A stretch of DNA of 48,298 nt, taken from the NCBI GenBank assembly GCA_964384485.1, contig CAYLLE010000013.1, positions 1 to 48,298 on the forward strand. The letters run 5' to 3'. Shown piece by piece: positions 26,601-34,304 of the stretch; the first letter of the stretch is position 1; each line of letters begins with the position of its first letter. Both the position numbers and the translations under genes were made by a program. The notes under the pieces are model-generated. The model saw only the letters and a list, made by a program, of their open reading frames with translations. It made no database searches and had not been told where the DNA came from. This DNA is from CAYLLE01 sp964384485. Lineage in GTDB: Bacteria; Spirochaetota; Spirochaetia; CAYLLE01.

Positions 26601-26797
26601 ACATTGGTAATTTCCCGCTCCATATCCATAGGGCCGACTCCGGGGTACGTAGTAAAAACCACAACAGTCGGGAGAGAAACCTCCGAAAGTAAATCCTGTT
26701 TAAGTGAGCGGAGGGATATTGCCCCGAATAGAAGCACGGAAATCAGGAGGATGATAATGACGGCGGGATGTTTTATGGAGTAATCAGCTATCTTCAT
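23666..26797 (-). CDS. RND-family efflux pump (HAE1/AcrB-like)
   Basis: Proton-driven inner membrane transporter of 1043 residues with two matching halves. It starts MKIADYSIKHPAVIIILL (first helix), followed by a large periplasmic porter loop. Helices TM2-TM6 include GGMTVGIGMIVDSSIVVLENI. The second half has a further loop and GVIALAGIVVNNAIVMVDYINLLRR. The usual Asp-Asp pair of TM4 reads VDSS, as in many Firmicutes SwrC-like pumps. The start overlaps the adaptor gene by 14 bases. Its substrate cannot be read from sequence; drugs, solvents or lipids are all possible. Confidence 0.95.
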   Translation of the reverse strand: MKIADYSIKHPAVIIILLISVLLFGAISLRSLKQDLLSEVSLPTVVVFTTYPGVGPMDMEREITNVLEKEIATMPGIEAMSSNSTDSASIISLEFEWGTDIDTKMGELREKINNVTAELPDGIQGPPTILKVNTDLLPIMTVVVESELDAEVLTRYVDEQIIPAVSRVDGVAAVNRQGGVEHIVSLELDTAQLEARNLSILAVYELLSYYNLTVPSGTVTFRGKEMKLRTGGDFDSLDQIRNLVIGHTEGTYIRLKDVAEVTIQPRDRNVYALSGSTESIILDIMKQQKADTNVIVAEVERILAGFSREQQGAVFFKPVVDQSEDIKNAINSVRDAAVTGGFLAVFILLIFLHNIRTTIIIAVSIPLSVMVAFIALNLNGQSLNIMTLGGMTVGIGMIVDSSIVVLENIFRHFKHTGDRNLSASRGTGEVGSAIVASTATTLSVFVPLLFVQGFAGVILRDVAYTIVYALLASLLVAVVVVPFLTSRLLKENEKRKNNRFFRFFTRRIEGFIDSLTEAYKRGLAGAIRNRWFVLIFAGSVLIVSVLAFSFVGFEFVPETDMNELQIDVETPQGFSLEQTRNKILEIDRIIQEKVPELDEVIYYVGQGDSFGFGKSVTSMFGRIRLISSKKRERDVFEIRDVLRKEIMSRVPDVDFTISNGGLGALASVATGGQGFKVEIYGTDFDDVARSAEQTAEIIRQDPNVTKTEMNIRFDREELVADLALDYMGTLGITPYEAGVISRIIFNGMEAGTFRDGGRSYDIILKSDLTGTSITPDVLNRLSVRSSRGAVISFAAFTELETVPSVSGIHHENKMKSIIVTGLLRNTNVRDTSSRVTGKLKAADFPAGIRWDVVGTTAEMAESFRVLFYALLVSVFLVYAVMVIQFEKFVQPLIIMAAVPFTVIGVVAGLLLFGSTLSIVSFLGVIALAGIVVNNAIVMVDYINLLRRRDNLSLTEALLEGGSSRLRPILMTTLTTVLGILPMAFGMGEGSQMYAPLGQAIAGGLVTSTLITLFLVPVLYHILESRHDSTDQEEPVDEEVLQYN

Positions 26798-27848
26798 TAA
26801 TTATCCTGACTTCCTGGTTCTCTCTGAGAAAATGCTGACCCTCGGTAATAAACAGAAATCCATCCCATTCAGCATTCACCTGAAATTTGTTTTCGTTCGA
26901 AAAGACCGGCTTGAATACGGTTTTTTTCGCGGTCATTGTCGCTTCGTCCACATACCAAAGGGTATCTCCGGCAACAAGAGCCTGATTCGGCAAGGTAAGC
27001 ACATCCCGCCGTTCCTCCAGGACAAAGGTCAGATAGATAAACATTCCCGGTCTCAGACCCGATTTTGTACCGGAGAAGGAGACAATGAGTTCAAAACTTT
27101 TTGTTTCAGGGACAATGTAGGGAGAGAGGGATTTGATTGTTCCCGTCAGGACCCGGTCGTCCAAGGCAGGAACTTCGGCCTTAATCTGGATTCCGGCCCG
27201 GTTCTCCAGAAAGAAGGAGTAGTACCGCTCCGGAATCTTCGCCCGGATAACCAGCTCCCGGAGATCACCCGCGGTTATTATGGGAACCTGAGGGGCTACC
27301 AGCTCCCCGGAACCGGCGTGCTTTTTTAGGACGATACCGTCCAGGGGAGAAGTTACCTCAGTGTAGCTGTAGTTCAGTTTGGCCAGTTCGTATTGCGACT
27401 CATACGCTTCAAACTGGGATTTCGCCTGGTCATAATTCTGCTTGCTTGTCGCCTGGGCTTCGAATAGTTTTTCGGTGCGCTCGAAGGTCGATTTCGCGCC
27501 CAGATAGGCCGCTTCAGCCTGGCGGAGGGTCAAGGCAAAGGGTTCGGAATCGATCTTCGCGATAACCTGTCCCGTATACACCCGGTCTCCCATATCCACG
27601 TAAACTTCTTGAAGCGAGCCGGAGACCCGGGGAAGAACGGTTACTGACCGTTCGGATTCGGCAAAGCCGCTCACAGTCAGTGTTTTCGCCAACTCTCCCG
27701 CTTCGGGCCGGATAATCCTAACAGGCATTTTGACCGCGGCAGCTTGAATTTCCTGCTCCTTCTTCATTTCGGTCCAGAGAAAAAACGCCCCTCCAAGAAG
27801 GATAAGAATCACCAGAACCTGAAACAGCGATATTTTTTTTCCGGTCAT
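26784..27848 (-). CDS. Periplasmic adaptor (membrane fusion protein) of the RND pump
   Basis: Bridges pump and TolC. An N-terminal anchor helix (SLFQVLVILILLGGAFFLW) is not followed by a lipobox. A barrel-sandwich half-motif (GSLQEVYVDMGDRVYTGQVIAKID) leads to an alpha-hairpin (about 90-150: AEAAYLGAKSTFERTEKLFEA). The second half-motif is SPLDGIVLKKHAGSGELVAPQ, and the beta-barrel domain ends the protein. The 354 residues are typical. The start overlaps the tetR stop by 4 bases and the stop overlaps the pump start, making a coupled chain. Confidence 0.94.
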   Translation of the reverse strand: MTGKKISLFQVLVILILLGGAFFLWTEMKKEQEIQAAAVKMPVRIIRPEAGELAKTLTVSGFAESERSVTVLPRVSGSLQEVYVDMGDRVYTGQVIAKIDSEPFALTLRQAEAAYLGAKSTFERTEKLFEAQATSKQNYDQAKSQFEAYESQYELAKLNYSYTEVTSPLDGIVLKKHAGSGELVAPQVPIITAGDLRELVIRAKIPERYYSFFLENRAGIQIKAEVPALDDRVLTGTIKSLSPYIVPETKSFELIVSFSGTKSGLRPGMFIYLTFVLEERRDVLTLPNQALVAGDTLWYVDEATMTAKKTVFKPVFSNENKFQVNAEWDGFLFITEGQHFLRENQEVRIINEDS

Positions 27849-28453
27849 TGCTGTTTCGCTCCCCGCGTATCCCGCTGATGTTCCGGTTTCAGTATTCCCT
27901 GAAGTAAAAACTTCAAGTTGGCGGAAAGGAGACGTCCCACCGGCACCTCTTTCCCCTCCTGACCGCAGAGTCTGAGCACCCCCTCGAGCATGCCTACGTA
28001 TACCGGTCCTACCATCTCCCGGTCGATATCTTCCCGTACGAATCCTTTCTCGAGTCCTTCGTCAACCAAGGATGACACAAGGCGCTCGATTTTCTCCCTG
28101 ACAAGGGGGAATAATCCCTCCCGGAACCTCGATTCGTTCTCACGGATATTTCTGATCAGTGAAAGCCCCCGCCGTCCCATCTCTTCGACGGCGAATTCCG
28201 AAAGCCGGAGCAGCCGCTCTCCGAAACCAACCGATTTATCGGCACTGATCCGGTCCAATTCGCCCAGAAGATGGGCAACTTCCTGTTCCACCATATTGTC
28301 AATGAGATCCTGTTTGCTTTTAAAATGGTTGTAAATCGTCTTTTTGCTGATTCCAAGGTAGGATGCTATTTCATCAATTTTTACCTGAAGTCCCCTATTA
28401 AAAAAGAGACGCTGGGCACCGGCAAGGATCCTGAACCGCATGTCCTTACTCAT
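27845..28453 (-). CDS. TetR-family repressor of the efflux operon
   Basis: A 202-residue regulator. The helix-turn-helix lies near the N-terminus: IDEIASYLGISKKTIYNHFKSKQDLIDNM, given here only as its position, about residues 25-53. The remaining helices form the ligand and dimer domain (GLSLIRNIRENESRFREG). It is the first gene of the five-gene efflux operon, with a 4-base overlap to the adaptor. A perfect inverted repeat overlaps the promoter 29-65 bases upstream, so autorepression and induction by a pump substrate are the expected mode. Confidence 0.93.
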   Translation of the reverse strand: MSKDMRFRILAGAQRLFFNRGLQVKIDEIASYLGISKKTIYNHFKSKQDLIDNMVEQEVAHLLGELDRISADKSVGFGERLLRLSEFAVEEMGRRGLSLIRNIRENESRFREGLFPLVREKIERLVSSLVDEGLEKGFVREDIDREMVGPVYVGMLEGVLRLCGQEGKEVPVGRLLSANLKFLLQGILKPEHQRDTRGAKQQ

Positions 28454-28481
28454 ACACTCCTCCGTCCCGCCCGCTCCGGCA

Positions 28482-28518
28482 GGAAACTATTTACACGAAA
28501 ATAGTGTAAATAGTTTCC
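28482..28518. promoter_or_regulatory. Operator of the efflux operon: perfect 15-bp inverted repeat
   Basis: GGAAACTATTTACAC and GTGTAAATAGTTTCC are exact reverse complements separated by 7 bases (GAAAATA). It covers the -10 box and the start region of the tetR promoter, as expected for a TetR-family repressor binding as a dimer. The nearest gene on the other side is rsmE's 3' end, so only the efflux operon can be its target. Confidence 0.85.
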
Positions 28519-28531
28519 ATGAAATTGTCAA
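28503..28531 (-). promoter_or_regulatory. Promoter of the tetR efflux operon
   Basis: On the minus strand TTGACA (28526-28531) is followed by exactly 17 bases and TACACT (28503-28508). The -35 is a perfect sigma-70 consensus and the -10 matches 4 of 6. The -10 and part of the spacer lie within the inverted-repeat operator, so repressor binding would block polymerase. Confidence 0.75.
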
Positions 28532-28576
28532 GATTGTATCAATCGAACCAGTGATTTCCATAAAAAAAAATATGCG

Positions 28577-28664
28577 GCAATTCCCGGTCAACCCGATCTA
28601 AATTTTTATATTATATGTAATTATGGCCTCTTCTTAATCACAGAAGGAGTTGACCGGGATTTGC
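28577..28664 (-). repeat. Solo repeat module A, fused into the 3' end of rsmE
   Basis: 88 bp with inverted ends GCAATTCCCGGTCAAC (one mismatch) and GTTGACCGGGATTTGC. It differs from 34217-34304 at about 4 of 88 positions. The preceding run AAAAAAATATGCG (about 28564-28576) also matches the linker of the 34-kb composite, so this is probably a B-A composite that lost B. The stop codon of rsmE lies inside, 44 bases from the left end. The rest of the gap 28519-28576 shows only the promoter. Confidence 0.9.
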
Positions 28665-29388
28665 TGCAACCAAGCAGCCCTAAAGAAGAAAGCAGTAGCA
28701 TGGGACCCGCTGTACAGGCCGCCTCCGTGGATAGAACCATGGGTCCCAGGGACGCGCTGATAAATCCTTCCCGTTCAAGAATCTGCCGTTCCGGGTCGCT
28801 CCAGCCCCGTTCGCTGCCCACAGCGATAACCGAGGAATCGGCTCCGGGAGGTACCGCGTCCTTAAGCGGAATAGACGGTCCGTAGTTGTCCAGGAAAACC
28901 CGGAAATCGGCATTTCCGGTATTAGAAGCAGCGTCTTCGAGGTTCCTGAATTTACGGACCTCCGGGATACGGGTGGTGACTCCCTGTGAGGCTCCCGCGG
29001 CAAGATATGGTTCGATTCCGCCGGGATTCCATAGACTGCTCCTGAGGTAGGATTTTTCACTCCGTTCTGTTTTACAGACCCAGAGGGCTTCGAGCCCCAT
29101 CATGGCCGTATTCCGGATGATCCGCTTCATCACCACCGGCCGGACCGCGCCCGTCAGCAGTGTGACCGGAAAGAGGGAAAGTGATTCTTCTTCTTTTATC
29201 CGCTTAAAACTAAACCCTCCGGCAGAGCGGGGTTTCAGTTCCGACAGGATTTTCGGTCCTCCTATGATGCCAACCCATACGAAATCTCCGGCCGATGCCC
29301 GGAGTACCTTCCGGATATGTTTTACCCGGTGATCTTCCTCCGGCAGACCTTCCGAAAACTCACCGGGGGTGACCAGAAGTATGTTCAT
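28621..29388 (-). CDS. rsmE: 16S rRNA (uracil1498-N3)-methyltransferase RsmE-like, repeat-derived C-terminus
   Basis: SPOUT-class methyltransferase that would modify U1498 of 16S rRNA. The N-terminal PUA-like part has DHRVKHIRKVLRASAGD, matching the H-x-x-x-V-L-R signature. The SPOUT domain has MKRIIRNTAMMGLEALW, VIAVGSERGWSDPE (usual form IGPEGGW) and ISASLGPMVLSTEAA (usual form LGxRILRxETA). The divergent SAM-knot residues are spirochaete-like or may mark an altered substrate. The protein ends LLSSLGLLGC and then SKSRSTPSVIKKRP, a tail encoded entirely by repeat module A, with the stop inside the repeat. The start overlaps the chemoreceptor stop by 4 bases. Confidence 0.85.
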   Translation of the reverse strand: MNILLVTPGEFSEGLPEEDHRVKHIRKVLRASAGDFVWVGIIGGPKILSELKPRSAGGFSFKRIKEEESLSLFPVTLLTGAVRPVVMKRIIRNTAMMGLEALWVCKTERSEKSYLRSSLWNPGGIEPYLAAGASQGVTTRIPEVRKFRNLEDAASNTGNADFRVFLDNYGPSIPLKDAVPPGADSSVIAVGSERGWSDPERQILEREGFISASLGPMVLSTEAACTAGPMLLLSSLGLLGCSKSRSTPSVIKKRP

Positions 29389-31322
29389 TCCGTTTTGAAC
29401 TGCCGGGCAAAGTCGGCAAGATTGTTTCCGACCCGCTCCAAATCCCCGGAGAGGGATGACAATATTGATGTGGCCCGCGCGTTTTCTCCGTTCGCAGAAG
29501 AGAGGGCTTCTATGGAAGTCTTTAGCTCCCGGGCAGAACGGACCTGTCTTGTTATTGATTCAAGTATAGTGTCGGAGTAATCGTTCAGTTTTCCCGCTTC
29601 TTCACCGAAACGTTCCACCATTGTTCCCTGTTCACGGGAAACCGAGCTTATCTCTCCGAGCTGCCGGTTGTTGTCTTCCATGGCGGTTATGATATCTTCC
29701 AGTGCCTTCAAGGTTCTGCTCCCCAAGCTCTGGGCGGCCGACGCGTTAGCCTCAGCGGTCTTCATAACGCTGATTCCGGTTTCAACGCTGTCTCTGGTCT
29801 TGTTCATAATAGCCGCCACGTTTTGAACCGACCCAGCCGTCATCTCCGAAAGCTTCCGAATTTCATTCGCTACGATAGCAAAACCCCGTCCGTATGATCC
29901 CGCGTGAGCCGCCTCGATGGAGGCATTCACCGCGAGCAGTTTCGTACGCTCCGCGATTTCATCTACCTGACCCAGGATGGAGTCCACCTGGGAGGTCTGC
30001 TCTCCTGCCTCCTGAATAACCCGGGAGACTTCCTTTATTCCTTCACTCAATTTGAGGGCGGCATCCACACTCTGCCGGATTATCTCCGTTCCGTCCCGCG
30101 CGGATATCAGGTTTCTTCCCGTGCTGTCCTTTAGGTTGACGGTATTTTCAACGATTTTCCCGACTGCTTCCGCCTGAACTTCGGCGGAATCGGCGTTTTC
30201 TGAAGCTATCTTTTTCCCGTTCTGAGTGAGTCCGTGTATCTCTTCCATGGTCTTTGAAAAGTTGTCCACGGTAGCCGACATCTCCTCCGCCCCTGACGCG
30301 AGTTCCTCCGAACCGGCCGCGATTCCGGAAACCGATTCAGCAACAGTATTCGAGTGCTGTTTTACATCCTTTACGAGATTCCGGAGCAGCCTTATCTCTT
30401 TCTGCAGTTTCCCGGTGAAACGGTTGAACGCGAAGGTAAGTTCTCCAAGATCGTCAAAGTTGATGAGCATGAGCCGGTTGGTCAGATCGACCTCCCCCCC
30501 TGCCGCTCCGGTAAATTCGTTCATTTTGGATTTTAAAAGATCGACCTGAAAATGATATTCCTTCTTCGAGAGAATCATCATCCCCATTGCCAGGGTTCCG
30601 ATAACTCCGCAGATCACAAGGAAGCTCGGGGTAAAAGGGAATTCCATGATTAACTGGGCTGGTTTTTCCGCGTAGAACCACGCGAAGTAACCGCAATAGA
30701 CGAAAATGAAGTACAGAATGGAAAATACAATCCCGTAGTCCTTAATCCGGGAAAAGATGTCATTTTCTCCCGCTCCTATTTCGATGATATTGAGCCGGGT
30801 TTTTATTTTAAGCATAATGACGTTGACGAAAAGAGAAGAATATATACCGCCGATAAACCCGGCACTCATTTTCATATTAATCACCCATAAATAGGGCAGT
30901 CCGCTTTCCGGATTCCACCGCTTGAGGATAAAATATGCCGTAGTTCCGATAAACCAAAAGGCGGTTTGGACGATTATGAGCCAGAAGGGCAGTTTTACCG
31001 TTGCAACCCGGGCTTTTATATATTGCTCACCCGTTTTTAAGTAGTGAAACAGGGGAGAGAGGATCCGGAGGATGATAACATCGATAAAACCGGCACAAAC
31101 CAGGAAGATGAGAAGGACCAGAGGTTTAAAACCGAGAGCAAAACGGGCTCCAACCGAAAGTCCCTGCTGCATAAAAGTGAAATTGTAGATCGAGGCAAGA
31201 ATTTCGCTGGAAAACAAAAAAATAAAGAGCAGCAGGTCTACCACCAGCAGAATTATCAGCTGAAGATAGCGGACACTGAGGCCTTCAGACTTATTACCGG
31301 TCATCATGCAGAATCTCCTCAA
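29385..31322 (-). CDS. Methyl-accepting chemotaxis protein with a six-helix membrane domain
   Basis: Chemoreceptor of 645 residues. Instead of a periplasmic ligand domain the first 250 residues hold about six hydrophobic helices with short loops. They look like an integral-membrane sensor module. A HAMP-like stretch (GEVDLTNRLMLINFDDLGEL) is followed by the long cytoplasmic coiled coil. The signalling tip is IAERTKLLAVNASIEAAHAGSYGRGFAIVANEIRKLSE, contacting CheA and CheW. It is followed by rsmE with a 4-base overlap, an unexpected gene pairing. The divergent gap to the next gene (31323-31509) shows no clear promoter. Confidence 0.93.
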   Translation of the reverse strand: MRRFCMMTGNKSEGLSVRYLQLIILLVVDLLLFIFLFSSEILASIYNFTFMQQGLSVGARFALGFKPLVLLIFLVCAGFIDVIILRILSPLFHYLKTGEQYIKARVATVKLPFWLIIVQTAFWFIGTTAYFILKRWNPESGLPYLWVINMKMSAGFIGGIYSSLFVNVIMLKIKTRLNIIEIGAGENDIFSRIKDYGIVFSILYFIFVYCGYFAWFYAEKPAQLIMEFPFTPSFLVICGVIGTLAMGMMILSKKEYHFQVDLLKSKMNEFTGAAGGEVDLTNRLMLINFDDLGELTFAFNRFTGKLQKEIRLLRNLVKDVKQHSNTVAESVSGIAAGSEELASGAEEMSATVDNFSKTMEEIHGLTQNGKKIASENADSAEVQAEAVGKIVENTVNLKDSTGRNLISARDGTEIIRQSVDAALKLSEGIKEVSRVIQEAGEQTSQVDSILGQVDEIAERTKLLAVNASIEAAHAGSYGRGFAIVANEIRKLSEMTAGSVQNVAAIMNKTRDSVETGISVMKTAEANASAAQSLGSRTLKALEDIITAMEDNNRQLGEISSVSREQGTMVERFGEEAGKLNDYSDTILESITRQVRSARELKTSIEALSSANGENARATSILSSLSGDLERVGNNLADFARQFKTE

Positions 31323-31509
31323 CTTTGATATAACGGGATTCTAAAAAATCGTTTTTAAAATAGTCTCCTAATCCTAAACTATGAGTTTAAAACATTTCCA
31401 GCCTCAGTGCAATTTCCAGACAGATGTACCAGCAATTAGGAACAAAAAATACAAAAAAGTTACAATACAATTATTTCCCGGATAAGTATTTTAGTATTGG
31501 AGGAAAATA

Positions 31510-33135
31510 ATGACAGGAAAAGAACTTGTAATGACCGCAATCCGGAACGGGAAAACCCCGAGAACCCCGTACGTTCCCTTCGTGGGGGTTCATGCCGGCT
31601 ACTTAATAGACAAGACAGCCGAAGAATTTCTAAAAAGTCCCGAACTGATGAAGCAGGGTATCCAGAAAGCAATAGATATATATAAACCGGACGGGATGCC
31701 GGTAATTTTCGACCTGCAGCTGGAAGCCGAAGTCTTGGGGTGCGACCTGATCTGGGGGAAGGAAAATCCTCCTTCCGTATCCAGTCATGTTCTAACCGGT
31801 GATAAATGGATTGAAGACCTGCCGGAATTTACTCCGGAAGGGGGCCGTATTCCTGATATTCTGGAGGTAACCCGGGCGGTACGGGAAAAGAATCCCGACA
31901 TTGCCCTCTACGGATTGATCGCGGGACCGTTTACCTTATCTCTGCACTTGTTGGGACCTGACATCTTTATGCAGATGTACGACAATCCTGACAAAGTGAT
32001 GGACATTATGGCGTACTGTGAAGGCATCGGAGAAACCATGACTCAGGCGTATCACGACGCCGGATGTGATATCATCGCCGTGGTGGACCCCATGACGAGC
32101 CAGATCGGCCCTGAGGATTTTACCCGGTTCGTAACCCCCTCAAGTAAAAAACTGTTTTCGTATATCCGAAAACGGGGGGCGGTCTCCTCCTTCTTCGTCT
32201 GCGGACACGCCCAGAAAAATATCGAAGCCATGTGTCTCTGCAAACCTGACAACGTTTCCATTGACGAAAACATACCCTTAGATTACGTCAGGGATACCGC
32301 GAAAAAAAACGGTGTATCTTTCGGCGGAAACATGAAGCTGACCACGGTAATGCTGTTCGGAACGGAACAGGACAACCTGCGCCACGCCGCGGAATGCATT
32401 TCCGTGGGAGGTACCGACGGTTTTATCCTTGCCCCGGGCTGTGACATCCCCTATTCGGTTCCCAAGGAAAATATCATAGCAGTTTCCGAAATGGTCAAAG
32501 ATGAATATAAGCAGCAGGTTGCCATGGAGCTGATCGGTACCCAGACGGTGGCTGAATCGGATCTCGACCTGTCGGAATACGGCGGAACGAATAAAATCCA
32601 GGTTGATATCATAACCCTGGATTCTGAAGCCTGTGCGCCATGTCAGTATATGGTTGAATCGGTCAGAGAAATTGCTCCTGAATTTGAGGGTGTGGTTGAC
32701 TGGAACGAACACAAGATTAAAACAAAGGAAGCCATCGAACTTATGACAGCCCTGAAAGTTGAGAAAGTTCCGACCATCTGTATCGACGGCAAAGTCGCCT
32801 TCATCAGCCATATCCCGAAGAAACAGGATCTAATCAACGCGATTTATCGGAGAATGGTTGAACGGGCAAAAGAACGGATGCATTCAACCCGGTCCAAAAT
32901 AATCCTTTTGGATGACGGATCACCGGAAGCGGACACCATGTTCGAAAACATCAGCAAAGCCCAGAGAGAACTGGGATCGGAAATCCAGATAGTAAAGATC
33001 GACGCGGAAAAAGCCCGGAACGTCTACCATATAAAGAAGATGCCGGCTGTAATAACTGTTCAGGAAGAGCTCCGTTCCGTCGGCAAGGTTGTTGATAAGG
33101 AAGTGATTAAAGAATGGATAAAGGCGATCATGTGA
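31510..33135 (+). CDS. URO-D/MtaA-like methyltransferase fused to two thioredoxin folds
   Basis: Residues 1 to about 340 belong to the uroporphyrinogen decarboxylase superfamily in its corrinoid-methyltransferase (MtaA/MtbA) branch: TGKELVMTAIRNGKTPRTPYVP, GLIAGPFTLSLHLLG, CDIIAVVDPMTSQIGPEDF, and FILAPGCDIPYSVPKENI near the end. The zinc motif HxC...C is partly changed (FFVCGHA then PGC). A thioredoxin-like fold follows with a CAPC redox pair (about 375-378) and cis-proline-type VEKVPTICIDG. A second thioredoxin-like fold without CxxC ends the protein (KIDAEKARNVYHIKKMPAV). GGAGG precedes the ATG. No corrinoid protein is encoded in the window, so the methyl acceptor is unknown. Confidence 0.88.
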   Translation: MTGKELVMTAIRNGKTPRTPYVPFVGVHAGYLIDKTAEEFLKSPELMKQGIQKAIDIYKPDGMPVIFDLQLEAEVLGCDLIWGKENPPSVSSHVLTGDKWIEDLPEFTPEGGRIPDILEVTRAVREKNPDIALYGLIAGPFTLSLHLLGPDIFMQMYDNPDKVMDIMAYCEGIGETMTQAYHDAGCDIIAVVDPMTSQIGPEDFTRFVTPSSKKLFSYIRKRGAVSSFFVCGHAQKNIEAMCLCKPDNVSIDENIPLDYVRDTAKKNGVSFGGNMKLTTVMLFGTEQDNLRHAAECISVGGTDGFILAPGCDIPYSVPKENIIAVSEMVKDEYKQQVAMELIGTQTVAESDLDLSEYGGTNKIQVDIITLDSEACAPCQYMVESVREIAPEFEGVVDWNEHKIKTKEAIELMTALKVEKVPTICIDGKVAFISHIPKKQDLINAIYRRMVERAKERMHSTRSKIILLDDGSPEADTMFENISKAQRELGSEIQIVKIDAEKARNVYHIKKMPAVITVQEELRSVGKVVDKEVIKEWIKAIM

Positions 33136-34073
33136 TGGAGAAAAAAGACAGTGCTATAAGAACCGTTCTCTTGACCGGATTTTTAGGGGCCGGGAAAACC
33201 ACGCTGCTCAACAGACTCATAAATTACTACGCTAAGCGGGCGGACCGGCTGGCGGTACTGGTGAATGAATTCGGCTCGGCCGGAATAGACGGGACACTGG
33301 TGCAGAAAGGCGACTACTACACCGCCGAACTGAACCGGGGCAGTATCTTCTGCGTGTGCATCAGGACCGATTTTATTTTCGAAATCAAGAAGATTGCCCG
33401 GGAGATCAAACCGCAGATCCTCCTGATCGAGGCCACCGGTATCGCCCGGCTGGACGATATGTATTCAATGATGAAACAGGGTGATCTGGACGGACTTATG
33501 GACCTGGAGCAGAATATCTGCGTTGTTGACGCCGGATCATTTCATAAGGTGTTTGCTACCAGCGAAACGGTCCGGCAGCAGGCGGAATTTGCGGACCTTT
33601 TTATCCTGAACAAGACCGATACCGTTGACCGGGAACGGCTTGAGGAAACGGAAGCCCTTCTGCGCGATCACAACCCGAATGCTCCCATTATCCGTACCGT
33701 ATACGGGGAATGGGAGGGAGATAATGAAATCCCCCTTGCGCCGGTTCATAATGCCTACCATGATTTAGGAGAACCCTCTCAGCGGGAACTCTTCTTCTCT
33801 ACCAGCTTCCAGGAAGAGGGAACAGCAGACCCTGATCGGTGGCATTCCCTGATTGACCGGATTAAACCGGATATTCTCAGGGCAAAGGGATACATCACTC
33901 TTCCGTCCGGACTTCATTTTTTTGAAATAGTGAATAATGAATACGCGGAACGGAAGGCGGAGCCGGAAGGCGGAACTCCGGAAAAAGCTTCAGGATTCAA
34001 CCGGTTTGTGTTTATCGGAAGAGAAAAAGACCCGGTAGACCGGGACAGTATCACCGCCTGTTTTTCCTCATGA
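33135..34073 (+). CDS. G3E-family GTPase (CobW/COG0523-like)
   Basis: GTPase of the metal-chaperone and cobalamin-related G3E family. The P-loop is TGFLGAGKTTLLNRL, followed by VLVNEFGSAGID, the Walker B-like LLIEATGIARLDD, and the guanine-specificity motif LNKTD. The family's metal-binding CxCC reads FCVCIR, so only C-x-C remains. A short C-terminal domain follows (YITLPSGLHFFEIV). I start at 33135, where TGATG joins it to the previous stop; an upstream ATG at 33114 (AAGGAAG before it) is possible. Coupling to the methyltransferase suggests it activates or loads metal or cofactor into that enzyme. Confidence 0.9.
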   Translation: MEKKDSAIRTVLLTGFLGAGKTTLLNRLINYYAKRADRLAVLVNEFGSAGIDGTLVQKGDYYTAELNRGSIFCVCIRTDFIFEIKKIAREIKPQILLIEATGIARLDDMYSMMKQGDLDGLMDLEQNICVVDAGSFHKVFATSETVRQQAEFADLFILNKTDTVDRERLEETEALLRDHNPNAPIIRTVYGEWEGDNEIPLAPVHNAYHDLGEPSQRELFFSTSFQEEGTADPDRWHSLIDRIKPDILRAKGYITLPSGLHFFEIVNNEYAERKAEPEGGTPEKASGFNRFVFIGREKDPVDRDSITACFSS

Positions 34074-34105
34074 CGGAAGGCTCATCACCGCCTTTTTCCG
34101 CCGCA

Positions 34106-34191
34106 GCAGCTTCCGGTGATCATATTCGCATTTAAATTTATAAATTGTTTTATTACAAGCAATTACATAAATCGGGATCACCGGAAATTGC
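34106..34191 (-). repeat. Repeat module B (86 bp) in a B-A composite
   Basis: Inverted ends GCAGCTTCCGGTGATC and GATCACCGGAAATTGC (two mismatches). It is the reverse complement of the 9192-9277 copy with about 5 differences. It starts 32 bases after the GTPase stop. The intervening bases (34074-34105) contain further fragments such as CATCACCGCC that look like worn repeat ends. A 25-base linker with TTTTCCGCGAAAA leads to module A. Confidence 0.9.
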
Positions 34192-34216
34192 CGTTTTTCC
34201 GCGAAAAAAATATGCG

Positions 34217-34304
34217 GCAAATCCCGGTCAACCCGATCTAAATTTATATATTGTATGAAATTATGGCCTCTTCTTAATCACAGAAGGAGTTGACCGGGAT
34301 TTGC
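34217..34304 (-). repeat. Repeat module A (88 bp), fused into the 3' end of the flippase-like gene
   Basis: Perfect 16-bp inverted ends GCAAATCCCGGTCAAC and GTTGACCGGGATTTGC. It is almost identical to 28577-28664. The stop codon of the minus-strand membrane protein gene lies 44 bases from the left end, the same offset as the rsmE stop in the other copy. The two unrelated genes therefore share the same last 14 codons. Confidence 0.9.

Noticed and set aside
9081..34304. CRISPR or IS element as explanation of the repeats
   Set aside because: There is no regular spacer array and no ORF inside the modules. The copies are dispersed, inverted and composite.
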